A stretch of 64,000 bases of DNA from Ochotona curzoniae (lineage: Eukaryota > Chordata > Mammalia > Lagomorpha > Ochotonidae): positions 40,122,501 to 40,186,500 of the forward strand of contig NW_024465885.1 in NCBI RefSeq assembly GCF_017591425.1. The letters run 5' to 3'. Positions within the stretch are counted from its first letter, which is position 1; each line of letters starts with the position of its first letter. Under the pieces are notes generated by a model. That model ran no database searches and was not told where the DNA came from. It saw only the letters and a program-made list of their open reading frames with translations. Below are positions 21,478 through 31,412 of the stretch, piece by piece. Position numbers and translations under genes: made by a program.

Positions 21478-21700
21478 GTCTTCATGATTTACCAGGCATA
21501 TTTTCACTACTTGATAAATATGATCTTATTTAATATTCACAATGAGCATATGAGGTAAATGTTATGCAATATTTCTATATGGATGAAGCACTGCTTCGGA
21601 GACTCAAGCAATCTGCCCAGAGTCGCTGAGTTAGAGACCACAAGGCCATGAATCAGCATTCCCGAACAGCTTGCTGGTCCCAAGTTTGTGACCACAAATA
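21478..21700 (+). repeat. MIR SINE
   Basis: Good full-length MIR: TTTACCAGGCATATTTTCAC, ATCTTATTTAATATTCACAA, TATGAGGTAAATGTTATGC, then AGACTCAAGCAATCTGCCCA and GAGTCGCTGAGTTAGAGACC. These are the tRNA-derived head, core and CR1/L2-like tail in order. Confidence 0.8.
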
Positions 21701-22959
21701 GCTTACTGCTGCTCAGACTGGGGTACTTGGAAGACATGAAGGCGTTTCTAATAACTCTGTCTTGTCTTTTGAAAGGAGTGAGTTTCCCCGATATTATATT
21801 TTAAGGGGGTTTATTACTTTGCAGCTTTCCTACTTACATCTCATCTTCTTTTAGGGAAGAAAGGAGTGTCTCCCAGACCCGTCATAATACAGTACAGTTC
21901 TTCTATCTTAAAGTTTGTTGCACTTTGTGACCCAGGAGGAAGTCACCTGTACATCGATGCCCATCTTCGTCTATATCATTTCCATTATTCGTGAGTGAAG
22001 TGATTCAACTCTCTCAGATGCCAACTTCTTTTTTTAAAAATCATCTAAGAAAAGAGTTGATCCCCCCTATTAGTGATCTAAATCCTAATGATCCATTCAT
22101 AGGAACGTCTTTTCCAACTTTAACATACTGACTTTGATCTGATAAAAGCTTCGTAAGAATAGACTAGGATGCAAACTTGAATTTTGACTTATTGTATCAC
22201 TGTTTCCCCCCCATATTTCTTAATTAGGTGGTTGTTAAATCAAACTAAATGAAATAAAGTGGAGGTATATTCTGCGTACTGAATGATAAGGCAGTTTATT
22301 CATTAAGGGGCAGAAACACCACCTCTAAGTGCCAGAAGAGACAGTCAGTTCATAAATTCCTGCTGTGTGTCAGGTACTTGCCTTGAGACTTGATCAGCTG
22401 GGCCAGCTTGAGAACACTGGGAGGCCAGAGCCAAGGGCTGCTGATTCATTTAGTCTGATCTTATTCCTGATATTATTCCTCTACCATTGTGTCATCTGCT
22501 GCTTTCCTAGTGTCCTTTTGAACTCGGTACCTCCCTCAGCTGCTCATGAGATGACTAATCTTAAATGTCATAAAGGGTTAATTTATATAGTATATAATCT
22601 CTCTCCAGGAAATTTCTACTTTGATTCTTGTTACTATCATTTTCAGCGCAGGAGATTGAGATGACGCTGTCTTTGTCAAGACCATGTCCCAAATATAGGT
22701 GTTGTCCATCAAGTGACCCCCAAGGCTCTTCCAGGTTGAGTTTTATCAAGTTAGTGTGAGTTGAGACTATCTGGCCATGCATAGGTTTCCTACAACGCTC
22801 TTCTAATCATTTTCCCATAAGGATATCTGTAAGGTATGTATAGTTGACATAATTTCATAACTCCCTTCTGGATAAAGACTTCTTCAGTCGTAATAGTGCA
22901 TCTAGTATTATTGTCTGTAAAATCACTATGACTTTGTATATATATATACTTTGTATGTG
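21701..22959. other. Unassigned sequence with a MIR-like scrap
   Basis: About 1.25 kb. TCCTGCTGTGTGTCAGGTAC at about 22359 resembles a MIR start but decays quickly. Otherwise nothing recognised. A short TA run is near 22938. Confidence 0.35.
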
Positions 22960-23115
22960 TGAGGATATTTCAGAAGATTGTGTGAGATGGAATCAAAAAT
23001 AAATGTAAGTTGGCACAAAAATTTTTGAAATCTGTGCATAGGATATATGAATTTTACTTACTGTAAAGACCATTCAGTTTTCTACACATTTTTAAAGTTC
23101 CTTTGCATTAATTCT
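22960..23115. mobile_element. Second mariner-like MITE, decayed
   Basis: GTTGGCACAAAAATTTTTGA followed by AATCTGTGCATAGG matches the inner part of the palindromic element at 11236 (TTGGTGCAAGC..TTTTTGAAATCCACGC). A weak inverted partner lies near 23085 (CACATTTTTAAAGTTC). Confidence 0.55.
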
Positions 23116-23183
23116 GATTCACACAAAATTATTTGATGCTAAATATTAGAACCCAATCAAATTGCATTCTTATGGGTCAGAAT

Positions 23184-23944
23184 TGTTGTGGGGGTAGGCA
23201 GTTCATTCAAGATCAGAAGCTTGGAAGCCACTCTCCATCCATCACGCTGCTCCAGCACCTAGGTGGTGCCCCTGCCCACCTGTGATGCTCACCTGTCATC
23301 ACCTGGAACCTGAGAGGGAGCGGCATTGCACTGTCCTGTAACCACTCTCCTCACAAGCCCCTAAATGGCCCGTGACAGGGAGGGGCTCACTCTCTTGGTC
23401 ACACGCTTCTGTCATTCTGGCACTCCGACTCTTGGCCTTCCCAGTACCTGCTCTCTCTCTGGCTTCCTGTGGTCAAACTCCAAGGACAGGTAACCCCTCA
23501 GCATGGCCCCTGTATGTCTGTATTCCTCACCTTCTGTTCACTGCTTGGGTGAGTCGGTGAAGATGATAATGCTAAGTAAGACGCTTTATATTTCTGATTT
23601 GTGTACTATCAAGAGTTCTAGGAGAGGAGAGTCCTAGCAGTAATGGAATATGCACAGAGAAGCCAGGAAAAGGTGAATGTTTGCAGTTTTGTAAGTGTGT
23701 TCACATTGTTCACCGCATGTTTCTTGGAATATCTTACATAGCTGGGGAAGCTGGGACGTAGGTCTGCAGTTTAACGAAGGGATTTCAGGGTCATGATCAT
23801 TTGTTCCCCTTAGGGTTTTGATTCAGACTAGATTATCACATGTATTTGTCATTCGCTAATTTCTAGTGGGCCCTATGATCACCAAACTTGGTTAATAAAG
23901 ACTCCTAAACTTGTCTGGCATGATCTTGCTTGTACCCCACAACA
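23184..23944 (+). mobile_element. Solo ERV LTR, copy B (761 bp)
   Basis: Same family as 9300-10119. It begins TGTTGTGGGG and ends CCCCACAACA, a perfect 10-bp terminal inverted repeat with TG...CA ends. Shared blocks include TCACCTGTCATCACC, CATTGCACTG..TGTAACCACT, CCAGGAAAAGGTGAATG and GGGGAAGCTGGGACGTAGGT. AATAAA lies at 23894, and ACAGGTAACC has its GT at 23490. Relative to copy A it carries about 44 extra bases before the donor site, and its TATA region is altered to CCCCTAAATGG. Flanks GAAT and AAAT could be a mutated 4-bp target duplication. No internal viral genes. Confidence 0.8.
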
Positions 23945-23994
23945 AAATGTTTGAATATCATTACTTTCAGGTGATTTAATTATTATTAACCTTA

Positions 23995-24319
23995 TTAAAA
24001 TATTTTTCATTTTTAGTTGAAATACAGAATTACAGGGAGGGGATATATGAGTGTGTGTGTATATGTTTCTTGGCTCATTTTCCAAATTGCTGTATTGGCT
24101 GGAATTTGACTGATCTGGAGGCAGGAGCCAGGAGCTTCCTCCAGGTCTTACACTTGGGTGCAGGGGCGCACACACTTGAACCGTCTTCTGTGGCTTTCCC
24201 AGGCCACAAGCAGGGAGCTGGATGGGGAGTGGAGCAGCCAGTACACAAACCCGGCATCTAAATACGATGGTGGAACTGCAAGTAGAGGCTTAGCCAACTA
24301 TACTACAGTGCCGACCCCT
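23995..24319 (-). repeat. C-SINE, pika-like subtype
   Basis: Minus-strand copy immediately 3' of solo LTR B: GTTGAAATACAGAATTACAG, GCCAGGAGCTTCCTCCAGGT, GGCTTTCCCAGGCCACAAGC, AGGGAGCTGGATGGGGAGTG, and the reversed 5' end ACAGTGCCGACCCCT. Confidence 0.92.
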
Positions 24320-25045
24320 AATCTGATGCTTTATAGACCCTTGTTCAGGGTCACAAAACTAGCAAGATCAGGCTGAAATCTATGCTTCAATCTATCTGTC
24401 TCAAGAGTTGGCTCGTGCTGTAGTCCATGGTATGGCAGTGTGCACTACTTTGCATCTGTATGTGCAAAATTCAAAGGAATATCAAACGGGTCTCAATCCT
24501 CTGGGATGCAGCATGGCAGTGAGAATGAACAGCACTCTTAGACAGTTAAATATTTGCCAAATAGGTATTTTCTGCTGTTAGGTTGGACAGAGCAGAAGTG
24601 ACTCCAGCACTGTGAAGCGAAGCAGACACTCCCATCCAGGAATGTTTGGAATGTGGAATCTGCCCTTGTCTCATTGTGCAAAAGATCAATACCCACCATG
24701 GTGAGCACTCCATACTGCATGTCACAGGTGTCAGTAAATGGCGGAGTTGCTGCCTTCTCCCATCCTCTGCACCTAAGATGTGTAGAAGCACAGTGCTGTA
24801 TACCCTGGTTGGCCATTTCTGTCACATGGTCACCTTGCCATGTGGAAGTAGTCCCGGGCTGTTTTCTGCCAAGGAGTGGTCCGTCAGACTCTCTCCCCTA
24901 AAAACCTTTTTACCTAAACTAAAAGCCTCTCTCATTCTCAGTCACCACTAAACCTAACAGCCCTATTTATTTTTTGTGTAATCTTGAGCAACTTTTGTAA
25001 TTTACCTCTAAAAATGTAGACATATTCCTAACTCACAGGTCATTA
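24320..25045. other. No recognisable feature
   Basis: About 730 bases with balanced composition and several overlapping open frames (up to 101 codons on plus, 95 on minus). I recognise no protein and no repeat. Confidence 0.4.
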
Positions 25046-25402
25046 CAAAAACAGGCAGGCCAAAGGAGGATGCTGTGACAAAACGGGTTACGTTATGCTT
25101 GGGTTGTCATTTTCCTTTATTGGGTCCCTGGTTGCTTGCCTTCCACAATCCAGTTTCCTGCTAATGAGCCTGTGAGACAGTGCAGGATGACTGAAGTGCT
25201 TGGGTTTGTACCACTGGCATGGGAGAACCAGATGCAGTTTCTGGCTTCTTGGCTTCAGTCTGGCTTAGCTGTGGTGTGGAAGGTATTTGTGGAGTGAACT
25301 AGCAGATGTAAGCTGGATCTCTCTCTTACTTTCTCTTTCAGTCTGTCTGTCTCATTCTCTCCCTTTCAAATAAATAAATGTTAAAAAAACAAAAAAAAAA
25401 GG
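25046..25402 (+). repeat. C-SINE, diverged
   Basis: Plus-strand copy: CAATCCAGTTTCCTGCTAAT, GACTGAAGTGCTTGGGTTTG, GCTTCTTGGCTTCAGTCTGG, TCTCCCTTTCAAATAAATAA and an A-rich tail to 25402. Confidence 0.88.
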
Positions 25403-26284
25403 ACAGCTTGTTCTAATTTTTTTTCCTTCTCAAGACTCTGCTATTTGCATATCCTATCTCTTGATAATAACCTCATTTGTTCTGTCATTGAAAATATGGA
25501 AGCCATTAGAAAAGGTCTCACAGAAGCTCTCTCTGCCACATCTCCTTCCCAGCTTCCGCTTTCTCTTGCTAAAGGCTCCTGACGTCAGCCCGTGTCTGTG
25601 CATCACATCTCAGTGATTCCCATGTGTCTAGGCTAACTTCCCCAAGCATCCTGCCCTAATTGTTTATTCTCCACTTCTTTCAGCAGAGCCCCATGAATGA
25701 ATCTGGCCTGAAGGTGAATACCATTTCACCATCAGGGTCAGTAATGACCTGGAAGTAGTGCAGTGACCTTCACTCAGTCATGGTCTGGACTGATTTATCA
25801 GCAGCTTTAGCTGCAGGCCATTCCTTTTTCCCTGCAGCACGCCCTTCATTGGTCTGCAGGAATAGCAGGCTTTATTGCTTTCCCTTTTCAATCATGGCTG
25901 CTTCTCTTCAGATCCTTGGCTGATTTTTCTTCATCTCCTCTACTTATTGTTTTAGAGTCCTAGGGTTAGAGTTCTTGGATCTCTCGTATGTTATACTCTA
26001 TGTGAAGTCTCTTCATGGTCTTATACAATCTCATGGATCTACACATCATCTATAGATTAGTGATTCCCAAATATTTATATTCATCCTATTGCAATCACTA
26101 ACTGAAGATTTATATATGCATTTGCTGGTCCACTCAGCATCATTGCTACTTTGAGTCAGTTTCTTAAAGTCATTGTGGCCACAACTGAGCTGCTGTTATT
26201 TCCCTAACAGAACTGGCATCCCTCAGAATGCTTCTCATTGATGGAAATTGCAGTTGCATTCTTACAGTCACTCAGTCTAAAATC
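25403..26284. other. Unassigned sequence with CRE motif
   Basis: About 880 bases. A perfect CRE palindrome lies at 25580. The part from 25980 to 26280 has a loose L2-like character (CTTCTCATTGATGGAAATTG, ACAGTCACTCAGTCTAAAAT) but I cannot support it firmly. Confidence 0.35.
25580..25587. promoter_or_regulatory. Perfect CRE palindrome TGACGTCA
   Basis: Second full CREB/ATF consensus of the window, in repeat-free sequence (GGCTCCTGACGTCAGCCCGT), itself a near-palindrome extended by GGCT/AGCC arms. No TATA-like box nearby. Confidence 0.35.
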
Positions 26285-26935
26285 CTAGCTTTTAGTCTTT
26301 AACATTTTTTACATTAAATTTCCATGTCCATGTAAACTGTGCAATTCAATGAGTTTTGTCAGACATAGACACCCATAAAACTGCTGCTGAAGTAAAATTT
26401 AAAGAACATTTCTTTCTCTGTCACCAACTCCTCCCCCTGCATGTGTGCACAGAAGATCACTCCTGTGCTTCTCGGCATTAGGAGATTAGTTTGTATTTTC
26501 TGGAATTGGATATAAATGCCATCATGCAGTATGCATTCTTTCCTGTGTCTGTTACTTAGAATGCATATTTTAGTGTTCTCTCCTGCATGCAGCAGTAGCT
26601 GGCTTCTCATTGTGATCATTGCTCTACTAGACGGACCTACCGTAATTTGTTTATGCATTCACTATGTGATGGATACTTGCAGTTACTTAGTCTTGAGCTA
26701 TGGATAAGATTGTCATAGATGTTAGGTGATAAAATTGTCACAGGTGGTAGTCTTTGTGCTCAGAAAACATTTAATTTCATTCCTATTGAATAAATCATCC
26801 AGGAGTGGAATGTCTAGGTAATATGAAAGGTGCATTGTGCAACTTTTAAAGACACTGTGTGAATTCCCTAGGCACTTGCACCCTTTTGCTTTCCTATAGG
26901 CAGTGTGTAATAGTTTGTTCCTCTGCTTTATTCAC
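26285..26935 (-). mobile_element. Old L1M/L1ME fragment
   Basis: Reversed L1 3' region: CAATTCAATGAGTTTTGTCA, CACCAACTCCTCCCCCTGCA, TTGTTTATGCATTCACTATG, TCCAGGAGTGGAATGTCTAG, ATATGAAAGGTGCATTGTGC. The order follows older L1ME subfamilies. Confidence 0.75.
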
Positions 26936-26974
26936 TGTCTGTGTTATCCCCTCACATCTGACATCCTGTCCTTA

Positions 26975-27308
26975 GATGTGGTGGGCATGGTGGCACAGTA
27001 GAATCAGTCACCTCTTGGGATGCGCACATCCCATATCAAGATGTTGGTTTGAGTCCCAGCACAAGCTGCTCCTTTTCTGATCTAGCTTTCTGCTGATGTA
27101 CCTGGGAAGACAGCATTTGACAGCTCCAAAAGTTGGGCTCGTGTCATATGAGAGATGTGCAAGGAATTTTGGGCTCCTAGCTTCAGCCTAAGTACTGACT
27201 GCTGAGTATGTTTGGTGAATGAACTAATATATGGAAGATTCCTGTTTTGGCTTCTCCCTCTCTCACTCTGCTATTCGGTGTTTAACTAAGTAAATATTTT
27301 TAAAAATC
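26975..27308 (+). repeat. C-SINE, diverged
   Basis: GTGGTGGGCATGGTGGCACA at the 5' end, CACATCCCATATCAAGATGT, GCTCCTAGCTTCAGCCTAAG, and an A/T-rich end AACTAAGTAAATATTTTTAA. The 5' end overlaps unique sequence by a few bases. Confidence 0.88.
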
Positions 27309-28125
27309 CTGTTGCTCAACTCTTCAAATTGTCTTAGGGCTTTAATCCGACTACATTTTCTACTATTTTGGTCCAACTCATCTTCATCTTTCCTCTGGAC
27401 TTTTGCAACAGATATAAGTTACCTTATTCCCCTTCAGTGTGTTTTCAACACAGCATTTCAGCCAAACCTGAAAAGATATGAACATTTTCTGCTTCACTAT
27501 TGAAAACCCTCAGAACTTCGCATTTCACAACAAATGCCAGTGTAACCACAATGATGTATCTGACCCTCGCAGCTCCTCACTGCCCTTTCCTTACCACCCT
27601 CCTGCTCCTCTGTGCTGTTTCTCGAGCATGTTAAGCAAGCTTCCATCTTGGGGCCTTTGCACAGGTTGTTCTCTGACTCTTCTTCCCAGATGAATGCACA
27701 TTGTCTACCTCCTCATTCGCTTCATTTTTTATATTAATGACACTGTCTCCATGAGGCCTTCCTGGGTGCTTCTGTTTTAAAATTTACCTGCCTCTTTTTT
27801 TTTCATTTTCCTATCTTATTTTTCACCATCACATCATCATGCTTTGTTAATCAATATGACCTTTTGATATATAGCAATAGCCCATTCTAGGCATTTTAAT
27901 ATAGCATTAAATGAAACAGTAAAAATCTCCACCATTATTGAATTTGAGTAGTGTAGTAGTTGCCTTGCTTTTTAATTATTTTCCATCTAGCAGAGTTAAA
28001 ACTCTGTGATTATAGGGAGTTTTGTCTATTTTTTTTTTTCAGCACTGTATCGATAGTGTCTAGAAGAATGTCTGGCAAACACAATGTTCTCAACAAATAC
28101 CAGCTGCTATCTTTTTCTTCCCCCA
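27309..28125 (+). mobile_element. L2 LINE, 3' part
   Basis: L2 order is visible: TTGGTCCAACTCATCTTCAT, TGGACTTTTGCAACAGATAT, CTTGGGGCCTTTGCACAGGT, TGTTCTCTGACTCTTCTTCC, CATGAGGCCTTCCTGGGTGC. The tail includes GTGTCTAGAAGAATGTCTGG near 28057. No open frame survives. Confidence 0.7.
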
Positions 28126-28414
28126 AATAAAAAAGCAACCTCTGCTCAAACTTTCATTAATTTGGGATTGTTTCCTGCAGTGAACTCCTTTGGGCCTTAA
28201 GGGAGGCTGTAGCTTGTGAAAACTGAAGACATCATTGAATTCTTAATTAAAAATTGGAACATATTCAATTCTGCAATTCTCCAAGAAGGGGATTTTAAAT
28301 GTTGAAGTGGTATTAATCTGTCTGACTGTTTATCCAAAAAGCCCTAGTTCTCCATAGAAAAATGTGTTTTGTATGGAAAAGTGTCTTTTTCTATGGAGTC
28401 TTATTGAATGCTGG

Positions 28415-28740
28415 GATTTTATTATTATTTATTAATTTTTTCTTGGAAAGTCAGATTTACAGGGAGAAGGAGAGACAGAGAAAGATCTTCCACCTACTGG
28501 TTTACCCCCCAGGTGGTCTCAACTGCAGGATCTGAGCTGATCTAAGCCAGGAGCTTTTTCCGGGCCTCCAATGCACGTGCAGGGTCCCAACCAAGACCTT
28601 GGCCTTCCTTTACTGCTTTCCCAGGCCACAAGCAGGGAGCTGGATGGGAAGTGGAGCTGCTGGGATTAGAACCAGTGCCCATAAGGGATCCTGGTGCATT
28701 TAAGGAGAGGACTTTAGCCGTTAGGCCATCATGCTGGGGC
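28415..28740 (-). repeat. C-SINE, pika-like subtype
   Basis: Minus-strand full-length copy: GAAAGTCAGATTTACAGGGA, AAGCCAGGAGCTTTTTCCGG, TGCTTTCCCAGGCCACAAGC, GGGATTAGAACCAGTGCCCA, and GGCCATCATGCTGGGGCC as the reversed 5' end. It is inserted directly beside the MLT1 LTR that follows. Confidence 0.93.
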
Positions 28741-28799
28741 CAAAAGATTTGATCAAAGTTTTCAGTTGGTCTTGGACTGTGCTGCTTTTATCAAACCAA

Positions 28800-29213
28800 T
28801 TTTACTCCTTCCTCCCAAATGAAGTCTCAGCCCAGAATGCCTCACAATGTGATGCTGTTTGGCAAGAAAGTCCTTACAGATGTGCTTGGCCAACTGGAAT
28901 AGGGTGTGCCCTAATTTCATGTAACTGGTGCCCTTGTGGAAAGAACTTGGTATGAAGGGTGAAGACACTGGGATGGTGAAATGTGAGTGGGGAAATTTGG
29001 AGTAATACATTCACAAGCCAGTGAGCAGCCAGTACTGCCAGAAAATCACCAACAGCCGGGAAGAGGAAAGGAAAACATTTGTTTACATATTGCAGGGGGA
29101 AAATTGCCTTGAAGACAATTTGATTTTGGACTTTTAGTTCCCAGAATTGTAAGACAGTAAATTTCTGCGTTTTCATCTGTTTGTGGAGCTTTGTTATGAA
29201 CAACTGGGAAACT
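28800..29213 (+). mobile_element. MLT1-type MaLR solo LTR
   Basis: Ordered MLT1 matches: CCTCACAATGTGATGCTGTT, TCCTTACAGATGTGCTTGGC, GGGTGTGCCCTAATTTCATG, TAACTGGTGCCCTTGTGGAA, TTGATTTTGGACTTTTAGTT, CCCAGAATTGTAAGACAGTA and GGAGCTTTGTTATGAACAAC. A nearly complete forward LTR, solo and old. Confidence 0.85.
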
Positions 29214-29554
29214 ATTGGAGTCCTTTTCCTTCAGATTTTGAAGACAACCAAAATTGATATTATTGAGATGAAAGAAGATGCCAGAGCAGGACCTTCAGGG
29301 ATTTCTCAAAGTGAGGGAAGCTTCAGTGTGGTCCCTAAGGATAGACAAGTAGACCTATGGGAAAATAAAGGAATCTATGTCTTTCCCACAGTGCTGAAAC
29401 ATGATGTGTGACCAAAAAGGAATTGTTAAATCAGCAAGAAGGGAATGGACTGGATAACATAGTGGAGTGGGAAAGCAGAATAGTCACCTGTAAGAGTAAA
29501 ACCTAACCTTTTCTTCATGTACTACTATTGGTGGTAATCACTTTAATTGCACTT
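29214..29554. other. No recognisable feature
   Basis: About 340 bases; a 76-codon open frame overlaps the LTR end and continues to 29411 without recognisable domains. Confidence 0.4.
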
Positions 29555-29715
29555 AGAGTTTCCTACATTTGCTAATTGCAAATTCACTATAGTTGTGAGC
29601 AGGCATTCTTATTATGCTGATTTTAACATTAACAAACTGGGCTATAAATTGGTGGAAATGAGATGTGAATCTAGGTAGTTTGCCTAGTGTCCAAGTCACC
29701 ATGTCGTGTTACTTT
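29555..29715 (+). repeat. MIR-like SINE, decayed
   Basis: AACAAACTGGGCTATAAATT, GAGATGTGAATCTAGGTAGT and TTTGCCTAGTGTCCAAGTCA correspond to the MIR segment 'gaaactgaggc...gaacccaggcagtctgactcc'. The head is weak. Confidence 0.5.
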
Positions 29716-30524
29716 GCATCTCTTGTAGAAATCAACTCAAAGTTGTTTATACAGGGGAACATGAAAATAAAAGGCAAAATTTCAAAATCAAGTTTCAAAA
29801 GCAATGATACCTGCCATTTAGTATATTCCTAAGGAGCTTAGAGTCCTAGGAATTTAACCTTGTTAATTCAGTCTTTTGACATCATTAAGGAGAGAAAAAA
29901 ATGGGTGCTCTTTAGAGATACTTGAAGATGAGCAACCAGAAGTAAGTGGATGCACAGTGGGGTGCTTCAGGGTTTCTCCACTGAAACTCTTGCAAAACTG
30001 CCTTTGTTGAGAGGAATATTGAGGAGAATCTTTGTGGTGGAGGATTCTGGCAGTGAAGGTTTCCTGTACATTTTTTTTTCCTGCTAAAGGTTTTTTTTAG
30101 CCTTCTCCAAACACTCTGACAGTAAGTGGACATTTTTATTCTTTGCCCAGAAAACAGTGAAAAACCCTGATGAACCCCAAGCGATTGCCAAGTGTTGAAT
30201 GGTTTACTTTTGTGTGGCCGGATCACTTCTAGTTAACGACAGCACTGCTTTGATTTTGTTTGGTCTTCAGCAAGCATCACATTGGTGAAGTTATATTTGT
30301 GTGCTGATACTGCTTGCTTAAAATTTCCATTGGAGACTCTGCTTTTGTCTGCAGCTTGCCTGGAGACAACAGTCTTGTAATTTTTCCTCTGCTTTAATTT
30401 TTAGGTCGTTATTGTAAATACTGACCATTAAAAATGTTTATTGTGTTGACTATTAACACTTAGAAATGATCTTTTTACCTCCAAAACAATCATATAACAC
30501 ATTATACAAAATGCTGAGGGTCAT
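29716..30524. other. No recognisable feature
   Basis: About 800 bases, AT-rich, repeat-free to my eye; a 104-codon minus frame at 29912-30226 has no recognisable content. Confidence 0.4.
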
Positions 30525-30542
30525 GCGTGTGTGTGTGTGTAT
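30525..30542. repeat. (GT)n microsatellite, short
   Basis: Eight to nine GT units beginning at GCGTGTGTGTGTGTGTGTAT. Confidence 0.85.
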
Positions 30543-30647
30543 ATTTATATGATAATAGGTATATATGTAATAAAATGGTAAATACTTGCAAAGGCAAAGC
30601 CATATGCAAGATAGTGTTAGCCTTTTGGGAGGAAAATAGAAGATATA

Positions 30648-30928
30648 TAATCATTCCATAATATCCTTTAGGGCTGCTTCCAGGATCTCTAGTAGATACC
30701 AAAATATGGAGGTCAAGTACCTCATAAAATATTTTCTTACAACATATGCTCTACCATTTACATGAAATAATTTTTAGATCACTTATGCTTAATATATTAT
30801 AAGTGCTATATAAACAGCTGCTTCACTATATTTTTAAGGAACAATGACAGGAATATTTGTGCATGTGCAGTACTGGCACAACATTTTTCCTAAAATACTT
30901 TCCATCTAGGATTGATTGAATATGTGAA
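30648..30928 (+). mobile_element. Tigger/MER2-type DNA transposon remnant
   Basis: Forward copy of the family seen at 5712: GCTTCCAGGATCTCTAGTAG, TAGATACCAAAATATGGAGG, TGCTATATAAACAGCTGCTT, GGAACAATGACAGGAATATT, GCATGTGCAGTACTGGCACA, CTAGGATTGATTGAATATGT. The last 40 or so bases expected at the family's 3' end are absent; telomere-like repeats begin there. Confidence 0.8.
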
Positions 30929-30968
30929 AGGGTTAGGGTTAGGATTAGGTTGGAGTTAGGGTTGGGAA
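30929..30968 (+). repeat. Interstitial telomere-like repeat (TTAGGG)n
   Basis: About six degenerate units: GGGTTAGGGTTAGGATTAGG then TTGGAGTTAGGGTTGGG. The TTAGGG pattern is the vertebrate telomere repeat in G-strand sense on plus. It sits exactly where the Tigger copy should end. Confidence 0.85.
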
Positions 30969-31282
30969 AGTTTTACATCTAGTGGGTGAGTAACATTTTC
31001 CTTTCTATAGTAGGTGGTGGGTTCAAACACACTTGTGTCATTCTTAAACTTCTGTGTTTTATATACTGCAAAGTAAATGCTTAAGAGGCAAGTGTTGGGC
31101 AGCCACTGAGAACTGGGGGAAGAGGGATTTTTCTTGAATATCAACTATTGGACTAGAGTGAGAGGAGGCAGGGCAGAGTCATCGTCTGTTCTTTTGGGGC
31201 TTCCTTTATAACACCATTTTCCCGTGAGCAGTGCTGGGAAGACACGTGTCGTACCCATTCCCAGCTTCTCTGACACTCAGGA
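30969..31282. other. No recognisable feature
   Basis: About 310 bases between the telomere-like repeat and a minisatellite. Nothing recognised. Confidence 0.4.
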
Positions 31283-31412
31283 TCTGCTGTTTCTGACCTG
31301 TGGTTCATTCGCCTTCCAGTTCCTGTGCCAACGTTCATTTTTCCTCCTGTGTCTGCCCTGAGGTTCACTCATCTTCCTGTTTCATTGCTGAGCTTCATTT
31401 TCACTCCTGGTT
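31283..31412. repeat. 30-bp-period minisatellite, about four units
   Basis: The motif (G)TTCAYT recurs at exactly 31303, 31333, 31363 and 31393, each followed by a TTCCTG/TCCTGT block, giving a regular 30-bp unit. Consecutive units share the frame of CTG...GTTCATTC..CCTTCC. The period is a multiple of three, so on minus it reads as ten-residue repeats such as MNVGTGTGRR and MNHRSETADP. There is no sign that this is translated. Copies are diverged from each other. Confidence 0.8.

Noticed and set aside
9300..23944. One provirus bounded by the two related LTRs in the same orientation
   Set aside because: The 13 kb between them contains C-SINEs, L2, L1 and MER5A and no retroviral gag, pol or env signature, and the LTRs differ by indels. 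They are better read as independent solo LTRs.
29181..29411. 76-codon frame MKEDARAGPSGISQSEGSF-type peptide as a possible exon
   Set aside because: No recognisable family, begins inside an MLT1 LTR end, no splice-site pair that would make a plausible exon.
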